Assembly (NCBI GenBank): GCA_027943335.1
Contig: BSBK01002798.1
Span: forward strand, 1,364,001 to 1,428,000
Direction of reading: 5' to 3'
Length of the DNA stretch: 64,000 bases
Source of the DNA: Chamaecyparis obtusa
Lineage: Eukaryota; Streptophyta; Pinopsida; Cupressales; Cupressaceae
Part shown: in pieces, positions 22,261-35,700 of the stretch
How positions within the stretch are numbered: the stretch's first letter is position 1
How the letters are laid out: each line of letters begins with the position of its first letter
Made by a program: the position numbers and the translations under genes
Notes under the pieces: model-generated
The model's input: only the letters and a program-made list of their open reading frames with translations
Told to the model about the DNA's origin: nothing
The model's database searches: none

Positions 22261-25200
22261 TGTTAAAAAATTTAGAAAGATAAAAGTACATATGTAGCAT
22301 TTCAACTATAAACATCAGAGAACTTGCATCAAGGCACACCTATTTGATACTAATATTCAGATTTTGAAGATAAAAGTACATTGCTTTTGCATTCATATTA
22401 ACACTGATGTTGTTCTCTAAGTATTGATCAAATTCAAACTTTCAATTTCATAAATGATAATTACATTGAACATTCAAAGTGAATGTAATAAACAAGAATT
22501 CCTTCATAGGTTACATCTTTCAATTGAAAAACTTAGAGAAGATGTACAATGCTGAAAGTAAGACAAGAGCATCAAAAGGTTTAGGGGTCCATGCATTGCC
22601 TTTAAGAGGTCTTCTGCATGTTGAGGCTAATTGGTTGTATCTTCACATCTTTAGCTTTGTCCATGTTTATCATGCATCTTGAGTCTTCTTCTGGTTTTGC
22701 CCTGCATCATAGAGAGAGAAAATAGTTAGATCCAAATTGGATCTAAGCAATACATGGATACCTAATACAGCATGCTTCACTCACACTTTCAAAGCTATAC
22801 TTCAATGAAAAAGATCAATGCAAGAGCAAGAGAGTCAAAGGTAGAATGCAAAAAGGAACATAGTGCTGAAAGTTCACAAGAATGCAAAGAAGAAAGAAAA
22901 TAGAAAAGGTAATAAATTTTATACTAATATTGTTTGCTTCATGTGCAGATTGAAGACTAAGTAGGACACACAATCATTACAATGTATGTAGGAAAAGTAC
23001 ATGTTTGGAATGAGCTTCATGTCATGAATATCAAGTATGGGAGTCATGAGCCTATGCTCGAACCCCATGGGTGATAGTTCATATTCATATTAATATGCAA
23101 AGTAAAGTAAGAATGCTAAATGGATGATCAAGTGCCAAGAACAGAGTGTTGCATGGAAGGAACAGAGTTTCAAATCAAGCAATGAGATAAGTATGCAAGA
23201 ATACATAAAAAAATAGAGACTTCATATGCTGTTTTGTATACTAATATCTTTGAATAAGGAGGAAAAATAGTACAGTTTTGCATAAACAACAGTGCATAAA
23301 GATATCAATCTTATATTAGTTTCCAAATGCATAAGGATGTCACTGTTATTTTAAAGCAGTGTCCAGATATAAAATGGAAATGATAGTGCTTTTGATTTAT
23401 GCATTTTTCTAATTGAAGTCACCAAGTACATATTGAAATATCAGCTTCTATTAAACCATATTGTGGATATTCAAGCATGTTGAGCATAGAGACAGAGCAC
23501 AAAGTTAAAAATATCAATGTAAAGGCTCAGTTTTGACATGATTGGTCAATATAGAGTACCAACAACTCCAACATTTGACATGTTAAGATTTAAGTTGCAG
23601 CCAAAAGAAACTGAGAATAGTAGTCTCAATTTATTTTTTATTTTTCTTTCACATAAACAGTGGTGCAAAGAAAATCCAATCAAAGAAATGCCACAGTCTA
23701 CAAGTGAAGTTTCAGCCTCAAAATCGAGCTTCAAATTAAATCTACAACAAACATGGTGGAGCTGACAATGAAGATGGAGTTCATCTCTCGATTTAAAAGA
23801 AAAAATAGTGGTGAGCATTTTCATTACTAACTACAGATTTCAACATTCATGGGTTCATTTTCAGATCAATGAAATCAGCCATATGGGTATTCATCAAATA
23901 GAGTTTATTCTCAACATTTCATACAAAGCTAGCAAGAAAAATGGTAAACAATGAGTATTACAAGTGTAGGTTTTGAGTAGTAGTGCAAAGCAAATAAACA
24001 AAACCCTAGAGTTTACGCAATCAAAAAATAGATAAGTCTCTAGTATTCCAACATAATAGAAATAACAGTTCAGCTTTCAGTATGTAAAATGAGTAGAGGA
24101 AAGAAGTAATATACTTATCTTTTTTAGAGTTTGAGTTCATGGCTGAATAAAATAGAAGAAGAACCCATTCAACAGTAAAGAGGTCGAGTTCTTTTAAGAA
24201 TAGTAGTGATCTTCAAATAGCAGCGTGAGAAGTCCAAGTTTAAACCCAAGCTCGTACTCTCAAAGCCATTTCTCAAAAGCATAAACCTCAGTGTGTGAGT
24301 ATTCAAATTAAGTGCAAGTTACAGTCAGTAAAGGAGAGTTGAGTGTCAAAGAAAAATCTTAGTTTCAGATTTATAAGCTAAGTGCCAATGGATTAAAACC
24401 CATATTCAGCGCCAGTCAAGGTATAGATATAAATATAAGCTTGCAGATAAACACCTAAAAGAGCCAGTGAATCCAAGTGCAAAGTAGGAAGGAAAAAAAA
24501 CTCGAAGTGCCATAAAAAAAATGACTACTAGATACAAGCTGAGTGCTTCCAACCTCTACGCATCAACAAGTTTAGTTTTTCCCAAATAAAAAAGAAATGC
24601 AATGCAAAAACCAAGTAATACAAAATCAGCATGCAGAGAACTGTGAGTTCCAAGCCCAAGTTTAACAGAAGAAGCTTCAAGATCCATGCTTCCAACCAGA
24701 GATGAACTTTAGACAAGCATGGTAGTGGCACAAACCCTAAACTCTTCCTTTTCCATCAAGAAAATGAAGGGAAATTAAAGCTTAAGCCTTTGTTCATTTT
24801 GATAGAATTTGGAGTCCACAATGCAACTACAGTGTACGAGGACTAAAAAAAGAGGCCACGACATCCTTATCACATGCATTTTAAAAAGTAGAGATATTTT
24901 AAATAGGTCATGTTGACCATATTGCTATGATGTTGAAGTTCAAGGTTTAGTTAATATTAAATGTGTGGGAGTTAGGGTTTGAGTATTTCGGGTTATAGCT
25001 TTGAATATGTTGATATTAGGTATGATAAAAGATATAAATTAAAAATATCAACATTAGAGAGAGGGTTTAAGGCCTAGGTTTTTGGCATCATTCATGCCTT
25101 AAATTTAGGGTTATCTATTTGTTTAGAGGCTCTTTAGAGAGGGGAACTTGATTTTCAAAATTGGCCTTAGAGGCTATATAACTTAACATCTTATTCATTT

Positions 25201-25810
25201 GTAAGGGTTCAAAATTGGAGGAAAAGGAGGTATTAGTGAGCATATTGTTCCTTTTCCCTTTTTCTTGTATTTTGTAGCCATTTTTGTAGAGTTTGAAGAT
25301 GATAAAGCTGACCTCATTATTTACATATCTTTTCTGAGTTCTGTCATCAATCCTTTCAAGTTTTTCTACATTTAAGTGTTTGTATCTTTCAAGCATAGAT
25401 TAGTGAATTGCTCAAAATTCCTATTCTAAATTGTAAAGAATTAACCTTTTGTAGAAGTTACCTATTTGCTTGTTAAATTCCTATCATTAGTGGTACCAAA
25501 CCCTAATTGTGAGTTTTAAACCATCCTAGGTGTTGAAAAGTGAAAATAATTATAGAATTTAGTAGTGTGTGTTTGGTAGGTACATGTTTACAATTCTGAT
25601 AAATCTGAATCCATTTTGGTGTATCACCCCTTAGTTAGTATTCATTTTTCAATTATCCTTCTCCCTTTTCTCAAAGTTTAAAAAATCATTATTAGGTGAT
25701 ATTCCAAATCTATAGGAACCGGCCTAGAATCCAGAGATTCATTCTCTTTCTCACAAAGAGTTCATTTCCATGTTTCAACAGGAAGGCTAGATTTTTAATC
25801 AAGCTAGAGG
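22261..25810. repeat. Repeat A, related to solo-LTR-like element B
   Basis: The stretch aligns in patches with element B (47342-50650). Shared segments include TAGATCCAAATTGGATCTAA (22731 and 47779), CATGAGCC-TGCTCGAACCCC (near 23047 and 48615) and GGCCTAGAAT (near 25723 and 50525). It begins TGTTAAAAAATTTAG at 22261. The right end is uncertain because no matching target duplication could be found. It has no coding capacity. It is probably a second, older copy of the same LTR family nested in E1. Confidence 0.6.
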
Positions 25811-26757
25811 CACATTCCTGATTGACAACAGTTATGACTAAAGGACTAGGAGCATGGGGCATATATATATATATATATATTTTAATTTCTTCTTGTGGTG
25901 TGATTCCAATGATCTTAAGCTATCTAATAAAGTAGGTGTCTGTGATAAGAGCCTCCATCACAATTAGAATGCCACACATACCTTGACCTTCTTTATTTAG
26001 ATGCTTCGGTGAGGTTGGAATTATCTCCTTGACTGTTATATTGTATTTGCTTACACAAGAACCAGTCAGGTCATCCTGGACTCTCATGTTTTAATGCTTA
26101 TGGTTACTTGCAACATTAATTTGGAAACCATGTTCAGGTCATCTTGGCTCTTATGCCTCTGCACTTACATATGTTTCGTACATTATATCTAATATAGATC
26201 ATATTCATATCTTCATAGATTCTCTTGCACTAGTGATGGTGGTATGATCTTGTGATGTCCCTTAATAAGGCTCGATGATTAAAAAAAGGACTTATTTATT
26301 GAATCTTGCAAATTGCACTTTTCATCTTCATAGTAGTTTTCATTTTTTGGGTTCATTCTAGTTTGCATATGATTTAGGAGAGGGTCTCCTTCATCATTAT
26401 CAGACAAATTTGGTCATCCTTTTTCAACATTCTCGATTCATTTTCAGGATCGAAACTGAAATCCAATTTCATTTTGTTGTTCTTTTGAGGCTTATTTTTT
26501 CATCCTTTGAGGCAAACATTGATCATATTTCTCCATAATCGCTTTCTTTGACCTAATGCTAATGCTATACCTTTTTGGTCAACCTTATTTAGATTGGGGC
26601 AAAATTTTCATCACTTGGTGGTCAAACTTGGTCTTGTGCGCTTATCAATCATCTTGAACCTTATCTTATCCTGATGCAAATTGATTCTACTATCTTATTG
26701 TCTTATCTTTGAATCTCTATTTTAGTGTTCAGTTTCACTTCAACTGTACATTGGAAT
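25811..26757 (+). other. E1 3' internal region, second part
   Basis: Non-coding, T-rich sequence between repeat A and the 3' LTR. It includes a perfect (AT)10 microsatellite at 25861-25880. No gene or env-like frame was found. Confidence 0.5.
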
Positions 26758-26953
26758 CTTGTTATCTTTTCTAGTTCTCATTCAATCAAGTTCAGGATTA
26801 TTTATCTCTCTGTGTTTCGTTCGATCAAGTTTAGAGTTAGATCTTTATCAGGTATCTTGTTATCTTTGTTAGTTCTTATTCGATCAAGTTTGGGATTAGT
26901 TGTCTCTTTGTGCTTTATTCGATCAAGTTCAAAGTCAGATCTCTATCAGTTTC
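26758..26953 (+). repeat. 98-bp tandem duplication
   Basis: Two consecutive 98-bp units begin CTTGTTATCTTT (26758 and 26856). Each unit contains two copies of a TTCGATCAAGTT motif, so the motif occurs four times. It lies about 70 bp upstream of the E1 polypurine tract. Confidence 0.85.
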
Positions 26954-27008
26954 CTTGACATCATCATTCTTTGAATCAATGTGTTCCTAGATCACTCACA
27001 CTTTAGTC

Positions 27009-27021
27009 GAAGAGGGGCAAA
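27009..27021 (+). promoter_or_regulatory. Polypurine tract of E1
   Basis: GAAGAGGGGCAAA ends directly against the TG of the 3' LTR. It is closely similar to the E1b tract (AAGAGGGGCAAAA), supporting a related lineage. Confidence 0.88.
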
Positions 27022-28060
27022 TGTAATCACCCAAAAATGGTCTAGTAAAGTTTGAGCTCCTTTATAAACATTAAAAATTTAAATACTAGACTAAATCTTG
27101 TGCTTAATCAATTTTGCATACCACTTATCCCTTTTATTTAATTAAGAGAACATGCTCCTTTTTAATTAATTAAAAAATATTTTAATTAAATAATAAAATC
27201 AGTTTATCCTAAGCCACATTTAATTAAAAGAACATGTTCCCTTTTAATTAAATAAAAACCCCTTTTAATTAAATAATGGAAACCACTTTTCTAAAAATAA
27301 TAAATAATAAATATAAAATAAAAAGAAAAGTGCACTTTCCAATGAGATGGAATCTTTTGACTTTTGAAAAAGGCTTTTGCCTCTTTATCTCAACCACTCA
27401 TTATTTTGCCTCTTAATCATGTCCATTGATTTTGCCTCTTGACAATCTTGAGCACATGGATAAACCAAGATTTAATCTCCACCATTACTCATTTCTTTTT
27501 TCCTCTTAATCTTGACCATCCACTTATTTCTAAATTCATTTAAAATGAGACTCTCTCCTCACTTTTAGATCTTAGACATTGATAGCATTCTTGGCTTCTT
27601 GAGATCTTGAAATTTTATTGCAGGTTCTTGGAGTTTTGGCATCTTAGCATCTTGGAATATTGGAGTCTTGAAATCTTAGCATCTTGGACCGATTACATTC
27701 TTAGATCTTGCATATTGAAGCATTGCATCATCATTTATCTTAGCTTTGTCATTTTATTTCTTGCATCTAGATTAATCCATCTAGTTTAGATTTTTTTTTC
27801 TTGCATTCTTGCATATCATTTTAGATTAGATCTTGCATCTCATCTTAGATTAATTTTCATATTCATTTGAATCTTCTATTTTATGGTTCACCTTGCAAGG
27901 GTCTTTCTTTAAGGTTCATTTGAGAGTCACCATTCATAATATCTACATGGTTCTTGCACATCATGGATAGGAAGCTATAAGCCGCTTCTTGATATTTCCT
28001 TCTTCATGGATTCCCTCAAGTGTAATGGTTTATAGAAGTGACCACACTTTTTGGTATACA
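27022..28060 (+). repeat. 3' LTR of E1
   Basis: The 1039-bp partner of 958-2066 starts TGTAATCACC and ends GGTATACA, with one internal segment of about 70 bp missing relative to the 5' copy. Confidence 0.9.
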
Positions 28061-28065
28061 ATAGT
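28061..28065. repeat. Target site duplication of E1, right copy
   Basis: ATAGT, identical to 953-957. The joined flank completes the inverted repeat CTTACTATTTATAGTAAG. Confidence 0.9.
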
Positions 28066-29219
28066 AAGTCAATTTATGGTCAATGCTATATTCTACAGGG
28101 TGCCTTGGCATCTGGGTCAGGCAATGAGCACCTAGATTTGGAGCGAGTCCTTCAAAGAATTTAATGAGCTATTAAATTCATTCATAATCATTAATTAAAT
28201 TCCATTAAATTAATGATTAAATATAAAGGTTTGTAATATAAAGTGTGCTCAAGTGCATTATATGTTTATTTAATTATAAATTGACTTGGTGCTTATATTT
28301 GGAGGGAAATATAATAAATTATTATATTTTTCACTTTGTAACAAAAGCAAATATAATTCAAATGACTTAGCTATGTTTTAAGTCATGCAAAGTGTATTCT
28401 GGAAGCTACTGGTTGACTTGGTCTTGAGGGTTATAAATTCATTGAAATGAAAAGTTTGATCCATCTATTGAGAATTTTATATTTGGTGAATTTGTGAGTT
28501 GAATTGAGCCAAGGGTTTCAATGTTTAAGGGCTAGAAGAATGGTGAATTCTTCAGAGTTTGGAGCACTCTGAATTGGTTAAAACTAAACCAATGAATTGT
28601 GCTAGAGGCGGTTTAATTCAGGACCATCATTGAGCTTCAAATGGTGATTGAATTAAAGAGAATGTTTGACATTTTATCATAGATATGATTTGTAAAGTTG
28701 GAGATTGTTATTAATTGAAGATCAGATGACCTATGGGGGATGTATTTGAAAATAGGGGTTGTCTCTATAATTAAGAGAGGGATGACATCATTATCACAAC
28801 TCACATCTAATTACAAGAGCCTAAATTTTTTTCTTTAGAGGTTATGTTTATTTATATAGGGCAACAATAGATTTTAATGAGGCACGTTTTGGTTTCTTTG
28901 TGCCTTGATTCAAAGTTTGTGATCTCTAGAGACCATCAATGATTAATTCCTTAAGGCTATAATCTAATCAGGGAATAATTTTACTTGCATGTGATTTATT
29001 AAAGGTTCTCATTAATAAGTTTCAATTAGTTTCCAATTGCATTGCATTGATTTGTAAATATTTTCGTTCAAATATATAATGAAGAAACCTTGTGGTGCAT
29101 AGTTGTGAAATAGGTATTTGAATTTCAAGCTCTATTTTTTCATTTCCATATATTGCTAAAAAAATATAAAATGATATATTATGAAAAAGAACAAAAAAAC
29201 ATAAAATTTGCAAAAACAA
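28066..29219. other. Unassigned flank between E1 and the LINE
   Basis: AT-rich and non-coding. It continues the sequence broken by E1. A TTTATATAGGGCAAC stretch near 28850-28866, followed by T-rich sequence, is reminiscent of an LTR promoter, but no partner repeat or TG/CA ends were found, so it remains unclassified. Confidence 0.35.
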
Positions 29220-29655
29220 AACATTCCACTGTTAGTGAATTTGAGGTAGAACCATTAGGTTTCTGAAAAACATCATCCAAACTCTATTTGTTTAGCATAT
29301 CCACAACAATATAAGAATTAGACTCATAGATAATCCTCCTACATCCCAAAGAATATCCTCTCTAAACTGCAATCTTAATAGAAAGAGACTCCATCAAATT
29401 ATTTTAATGTTGTCCAATATAAATAGAGAAAAGGAAAAAAATAGCACCATAATTTCCTCCACCTATGCCTCAAATACCAACATGTCTTGGATTTCCATTA
29501 AATGATCCATCAGTATTAATCTTGAAGACCCTAGCAGGAGGAGGTATCCACCTCCCATCTCTAAAAATACTTGTCTTAACATGTCAGGGACTTTTAATAG
29601 TAGTGCTAGCCACTCTACTATCCCCCAAGTTCAAATTCATTACAATAGCGTAATC
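29220..29655 (-). pseudogene. LINE RNase H domain, broken
   Basis: The - frame gives INTDGSFNGNPRHVGI (first catalytic Asp), then a MESLSIKIAV segment carrying the Glu, and IYESNSYIVVDMLNK with a degenerate third acidic position (ES where family members have ES/D). RNase H at the C-terminus of ORF2 is typical of many plant L1 elements. At least two in-frame stops are present. Confidence 0.75.
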
Positions 29656-30900
29656 ACCAGGATCAACACTTTTAGACATATTACACTTTATAGAGATATT
29701 CTCCTAAATCCTGCTAGATATCTTCTATGACAACTGAAAAATCCCTAATTTGGAGTCACAAAAAACCCTATGGTTTCTTTACAACCAAATATTTTAGAGA
29801 TTAAGAGTGATCCCAATATCCCAAGCTACCTGAAGAAAAAATGTCTTCACAGGATGTCTGCCTAAACTCTCCTAGAATTAAATTAAGGATGTAGCATGGA
29901 CAAAGGCATGTTTCCATGTCTCCCACCACCTATTCCAAATCTCCCTAGAGAAAGGACATTAAAAAATAATGGGAGTTGTACTCCTCACTATGAAAACAAA
30001 TTAAAAAAAAGAGGGTCCCTAAAAAACTCTCTTATGAAGATTCTCCCATGTGAGGCATTTCCTCTAAGAAATCAACCACAAGAAATAATTAAACTTGGGC
30101 CAAGAAGAGTTGTTTTATACCTTCCTCCACTAGGGTAAATCTTCAAAAACATGCAATTTATTTTCTAACACAAGATAACATTCAACAATACTAAATTTTC
30201 CTTTAGGGATGGGACCCCAAGCTAGACTATCTCTCTCTCCTTAAGGGAACTGCATAACCTACCCTTCAAGATTTTAGCCAGCTCAACATAATCCTCAATA
30301 GATCCACCCAAGGGCCACTCATGTGGATCCTTCTAGCAAGTCACCTCCACCTGACCTATACACTAGACCATTTTAAAATTCTCCACCTTGACCCACCCAA
30401 CATTAGTAGAAACATTACAAAGGGAAGTTAGAAAGAATTGAAGGATGACCATCCTATGGGTCCAATAAAAAAATAGCATCAAAGCCTCTATTAAAGATCT
30501 ATAAAAGGCCACTCTTAATAAGATGAGTTCCCTTTTTAATAGTTTCCTAAATACAAGATCCCCAGCCTATCAAATCAAGATGTGACACATCATGGATATC
30601 AACATCTGGAAGGTACTTGTAGGTAAGAATCCTAGCCTTTTCCTGATCTTAATTGTTGTACCACCTCCAATACAAATTGGACACCAAGGAATTTCCAACC
30701 AAAGAAATAGATCAAAGAAAAAGGCCCCTGAAATGCTCCAGTCTATAGAAAGACTCCCATTTGAATAAAATCCACTTAGAAGATACAAAATTTTCATACC
30801 AAAGAAATTGGAAAAAAAGAGCATCAAATTCTCTCACAAAGTTGGAGGGGGGAACATGTAAAAAATACATATATACAGGGAAATCATGCACCATATTCTT
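29656..30900 (-). pseudogene. LINE RT thumb and zf-RVT region, broken
   Basis: Recognisable pieces on the - strand are RT-connection segments (30570-30912, with REFDALFFQFLWYENFVSSK) and, near 29.93-30.1 kb, LTWENLHKRVF followed by a ...FICFHSEEYNSHYF segment resembling the Cys/His zinc-binding zf-RVT module, with one Cys missing. Stops occur in every frame. Confidence 0.65.
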
Positions 30901-32290
30901 TAGGAGAATCACTCTCCCAGTAGAAGATAACCACTTGTAAGTTCAATGACTAACCTTACTTCAAAAATTGTCCAAAACTTCCTACCAAAAATCTTGACAA
31001 TGAGGTCCCAAGGCCAAAGAAATCCCAAGGTACACCAAGGGAGGAGAACCAATCTAAAATTTGAGAATCCTAGAAATCCTTCTCTGGATAAGCGTGGGAG
31101 TATTAAAAAAAATAGATGGAATATTTATCTTCATTAATTATCTAACCTAATACATTCAAATAGATGTCCTAGGCTCTCCTAAAGTTCATTGTCTCATTGA
31201 TTCTGGCCCTACCCATCAAACCATTGTCATCCATAAACTAAAGATGAGAATAGGGAGATAGATTATTATTCTAGCTCTGACCCCAAATAAGACCTTGTAT
31301 CACCTGAGATTTAATGAATATTCCAAGTCCCTCTGCCATGATAATGAATAAATAGGGAGATAAAAGGTTCCCTTGTTGAAGTCCTTGATAGGTACCAAAA
31401 AAATTAGAAAGTTCCCAATTAATAAGAACTGAGAATGAGGTAGAAGTCACACAATTGAAAACCTAATTCACCCACTCCTTTCCAAAGCCAAAGGCTAGGA
31501 TTATTTTCTATAAGAAATCCCAATTCACAAGATCATAAGCTTTAGCCATGTCAAGTTTAATAAACATATCTTTATCCTTAGAAGTTTTCATAGAATGAAT
31601 AGCCTCCCTCTCTATCAAAACACCATCCCAAATCTGTCTTCCACCAAAAAAACCACCTTTCTTCTTAGAGATCAAAGCACAAAGGAATATCTTGAGTCTA
31701 TCATTACTCAATTTAGTGATAATCTTGTAGATTAAATCACATAAAGCAATAGGTCTTAATTGATCCAAACTATTATCTCCCTCTTTCTTAGGAATGAGAT
31801 CCAAAAAAGTAGAATTCATAGACTTTAGCATCCATACGTTCCTATGAGATTTGTAAACCACTTCTAGAAGGTCAAATTTTATAATCTCCCAAAATTCCTA
31901 AAATAATTCAATTGGAAACCCATATGGGCTAGGAGCCTTACCTTTTTTCATATGAAACACAACTTCCTCCAATTCAAGCATTAAAATGGGGTGCAAGAGG
32001 GAATCAATCATCTCAGTAGAGACCGGAAAGGGAATACAATCTAAAATAACCCTCTCCTCCATCATAACTGCAGGATCCTCCTTATTGAATAAATTCAAAA
32101 AATAACTGACAACTTCCATAGAAATTTCTTCCCTATATTAGATGTAAGTCCCTTCTGAAGATATGGGAGAGGTAATAGAGTTACTATACCTCTGAGCCTT
32201 AACAAAATTATGAAAAAAAGTTGTATTTCTATCTCCTTCCTAAATACAATCAACTTAGGACTTCTGCTTCTATAAAATCTCCTCACGCAA
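30901..32290 (-). pseudogene. LINE reverse transcriptase, broken
   Basis: In order on the - strand: a pre-RT linker (31898-32119) ending with the EEVVFHMKKGKAPSPYGFP block; RT fingers in 31508-31861 with FLDLIPKKEG and LRPIALCDLIYKIITK and the first catalytic Asp in FIKLDMAKAYDLVNWDFL; then QQGNLLSPYLFIIMAEGL near 31.35 kb; and the catalytic FMDD box at 31226-31237. It copies LINE RNA at nicked target DNA. The conserved order leaves little doubt, but frameshifts separate the pieces. Confidence 0.88.
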
Positions 32291-32726
32291 CTCCCACTCT
32301 TCTAAATCCTTTAGAGATAAGGACTCAACTTTACTAAGATAAGGATTCATCCCTTGATCCTAAATCTAATGTGTGACATTATCCAACTTAGACTCAACTT
32401 TCATCTTTTGAGCATCCAGGTTTCTAAAACATTATTTGTTCCACCTCTTGAGCCTATATTTCACATGTTGTATCCTCTTCCAAAAGTATACATAGCCCAA
32501 CCATGGGAATGAATCCCTTCATACCTCCAATAAACCATAAGATCATATAGAGATTGATCCCTCAAGCACATCAATTAAAATTTGAAAGAAGTATTTTTGG
32601 AGATTCTATATGAGATAGCAAAAAAATTGATATGTCAATGATCAAAACCCATCCAATCAATAATTTTTGAGCTAGTTGGCCACCTATCAGTCACCCAATA
32701 TCAAGAAACCAAAAATCTATCAATCC

Positions 32727-32731
32727 TTTCC
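32727..32731. repeat. Target site duplication of E2, left copy
   Basis: TTTCC directly before TGTTGTCAATC is repeated at 51852-51856 after the far end of E2. Both copies lie in LINE sequence. Confidence 0.88.
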
Positions 32732-35700
32732 TGTTGTCAATCAGGATTGTGCCTTTAGCTTTGATAATGAAATCTAGCTATCTTGTTGAAACATGGAAAC
32801 TCTCTCAGGTGGTGGGTTGTCCTAAAATGAGTGAAGAATCTTTGGAAGATAGGCCGGTTCCTAAATAGTGATCACCTAAAACTTAATGTAAATGTGGGGA
32901 TAAAGGGATGAGAAGAAGATGAATACCTAAAAACTAAATGAGGTGATACACCAAATAATTTGTATGTAGCTTTGAATGAATCAACACAAATCATGTAAGA
33001 TATTGATGACTCTCAATAGTCAAACAAACATGCAATTACAACAATGATTCTATGCAAGGACTTGACATCTTTCACTTTGAAAGGGAAACTAGGTTTCACC
33101 AATTTTCTACAAAGAACTAGGACACAAACAAAGACCTGCAATAACTTGTATCAAGATTTTAATATGAAACAAGGAATATAGCTTAAATGAAGGATAAAAC
33201 AACATAAAAACAAGAAATTCCACAATAGTGCACTCAAACCAATGAGAAGGAACTGTTGTATCAATATAATCAATGCTAAAAAATCTCTGCTACAAAAGCC
33301 CTTACAATTTTCTCACAAGTATGCAATGTGTAAAACATGTGAGCCAAATAGAAGGCCCCTCTAATGAGGTGAAAAAACAAAAATATAGGCTACAGATATC
33401 CCAAGGTCAGATACATGAGAAAAACCCATAAAATTAGGGGTTAAACTGCCAGAAATAGTAGTCTAAGTGCTCCTCTAACTCCACCAAACCATGCCCCATT
33501 GAAAAAATACTCAAAAATACTCAAAATCTTCTAAAAACATGTAGAAACTATGGGGGTCAGATATGAGAACAAATCCCACCAAAATAGGGATGTAACTGCA
33601 TGAAACCATGAGCAAACTACTAGAAAAGGTCTCCAAACTGATGATGAATTGATGGCTATCTCCAAAACACCTCTAAAGTGCTAAAGATAGGCCTAAACTA
33701 CCTCATAACTAATCATGAACATGAATCTCTCCCTTAAGTGAGCATAGACCGAGCAACCAACTAAAATTATAACCCTAGACAAGCATGACACAACCTAAAG
33801 CCAACTCCTAGGCCAAACCTCCTAATTGCATAATGTCTGGCTTATAATATTGACAAATTATTATTATTATTCATAATGAATGTTAGATTTTTTAGCAACA
33901 TTATTTTCTCCTTACCTGTTAGATTTTTGTTGTGTTGGAGAGGGTAGTTGACACTTAGATGTTGTAGTTGTCTTTATTAACTATGCAATGATTATGATCC
34001 TTTCCCTGTACAAAACTGCCAATACGACTAATGTGATTCCTTATTGCTGAATAAAACTTTGTACTAACAGTAAAAAACATTTGGCGGAGACAATTCTCAT
34101 GATGATATTCTTGTTGTAAATCTTTTCTCCCAATTGTTCTTTCTACATCAGCCTGTTTCTCCCACAAGAAACCATGAGTAGAAATATTCAATTGTTGTCC
34201 CTTCTTAAGAAGTCTGGAAGTAAGTATAGTTGTTTTGCTTGAACCAAAGCATCCAAGAATTAAAAAACTTCATGGATACCTGATTATTCATGATTCTTAA
34301 TGCCTGATGAAACTTTTGTTGTTAGTAATTGATTTGCAATGCCAAAAGATAGATAATAGAACTTCATTAGCAATAAACTTTCTTCAACTTTGACATGCTC
34401 CAGTGACATGGCTTCCTTTGATTTAAAACATTTGTATTGCTATTTCTATGATTATTACTATAGCTCTTTTGCTAATATGTGATCAGCGTTACCTTTCTTT
34501 TGATGCTAATTATATCTTAATAACATGTTTTTACCATTCCTTCCTGTAACAATATTTTATACTGTTTCTCCTTATTAATATGTTATCTCATGATTGTGCT
34601 ACCATTACATAATATTTCCATAAATAACACAACTATTTGATATTTTCATTATGAGAATATTAACTATAGAAATATTTTGATTCAAAAGTAGGACCTCTTC
34701 TTTGACAATCTTTTCATATGACTGACATGCATTCTTGAATTCAAATCTGATTTTAATATGACTGCAAGAAATTATTTCTTGTAGCAATATATAAAGATGA
34801 TTACTTCCTAAAGAAATCCATGATATAGGTAGAATATAATAGATCCTTGTAGCAATTAATGACTGATTTTTATTGAGCTAAAAGGTTTCATGATGAAATG
34901 TCATGTCCCTTCAAAAACTAATCTTTTATAGCTCCATGATTTGATTTAAAGGTTTCATACATGTAGTTGATGTATGTACCTATAACAATCTCCTCAAACC
35001 TTTAGTCTTTGCCTCTACCTGATTTGACCAAAAGGTTTCATGCCTGTAGTTTATACATGTCCCTTCTATGATCTCCTCAGTGTCTTCAAACAACTACATT
35101 GGTTCAACTGGAAGGTCTCATACCTATAACTTGTGTATGTCCCCTCAACAATCTCCCCAAAATCTTCATACCTTTATCTACACATAATGTAAACATCGTT
35201 AAGAAATAAAGTGGTTCCAGTCATGTAATCACTCCTTCCAACAACTGCTCTTTATGCATTCTGATTTATATTTCTATAAATGTATGGAAATAAATAGGTA
35301 GAATGATAGGATTAAATTTTCCATTGCTCAGTTCACATGAACTGACCCATTTCTCTTTCTTCTTTTGTAGGACTACTTCAGATGCAGGCCCCAGATTGAA
35401 GCAAATAGCAACCTTCAATGAAAACACCAAGTAATGGGGGGCCTAACCCTATCTTCTAATTACTTATTTTATTACATTTAAAAAGATGTGATTATAGTTT
35501 TATTTTTCAACATTTAAGATTCAAATGCATTCTTGCATTAGCCTAAGCCATGGGTTGTGTGGCTGCATGATGAGTGCATTTTTTATCATTGTATATCTCT
35601 TTACTGAAAAGAGCTTTTGTGTATCTTTAAAAAATGCACTTCTATTTCATAGCTTTGATAGAAACCATTGCTTGTGTAGGTAATTTTCTTTGTCATACTT

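Larger units (their letters stand above)
958..28060 (+). mobile_element. E1: 27-kb LTR retrotransposon with nested insertions
   Basis: Two related repeats begin TGTAATCACCC and end in TACA, enclose a primer-binding-site-like sequence and a polypurine tract in the right places, and are flanked by the perfect duplication ATAGT, so this was one integration. Removing the nested E1b (4192-18788 plus one GAAAC) leaves about 12.5 kb, of which about 3.5 kb is repeat A. Internal coding is poor: a gag-like relic at 19.1-20.8 kb and a post-integrase motif at 21.68 kb, with no reverse transcriptase, RNase H or integrase between them. I infer a non-autonomous Ty3/gypsy (Tat-like) derivative. LTR identity is about 94% by eye apart from one large indel. 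Confidence 0.88.
29220..32731 (-). mobile_element. L1-like LINE, 3' portion (ORF2 RT to RNase H)
   Basis: The - strand reads a broken plant L1 ORF2 from right to left: pre-RT linker, reverse transcriptase, zinc-binding zf-RVT region and terminal RNase H. It is cut at 32731 by E2, whose TTTCC duplication is shared; the upstream endonuclease part resumes at 51852. Many stops and frameshifts mark an old, dead copy. No clear poly(A) end could be found at the left, so the 3' boundary is approximate. Confidence 0.85.
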
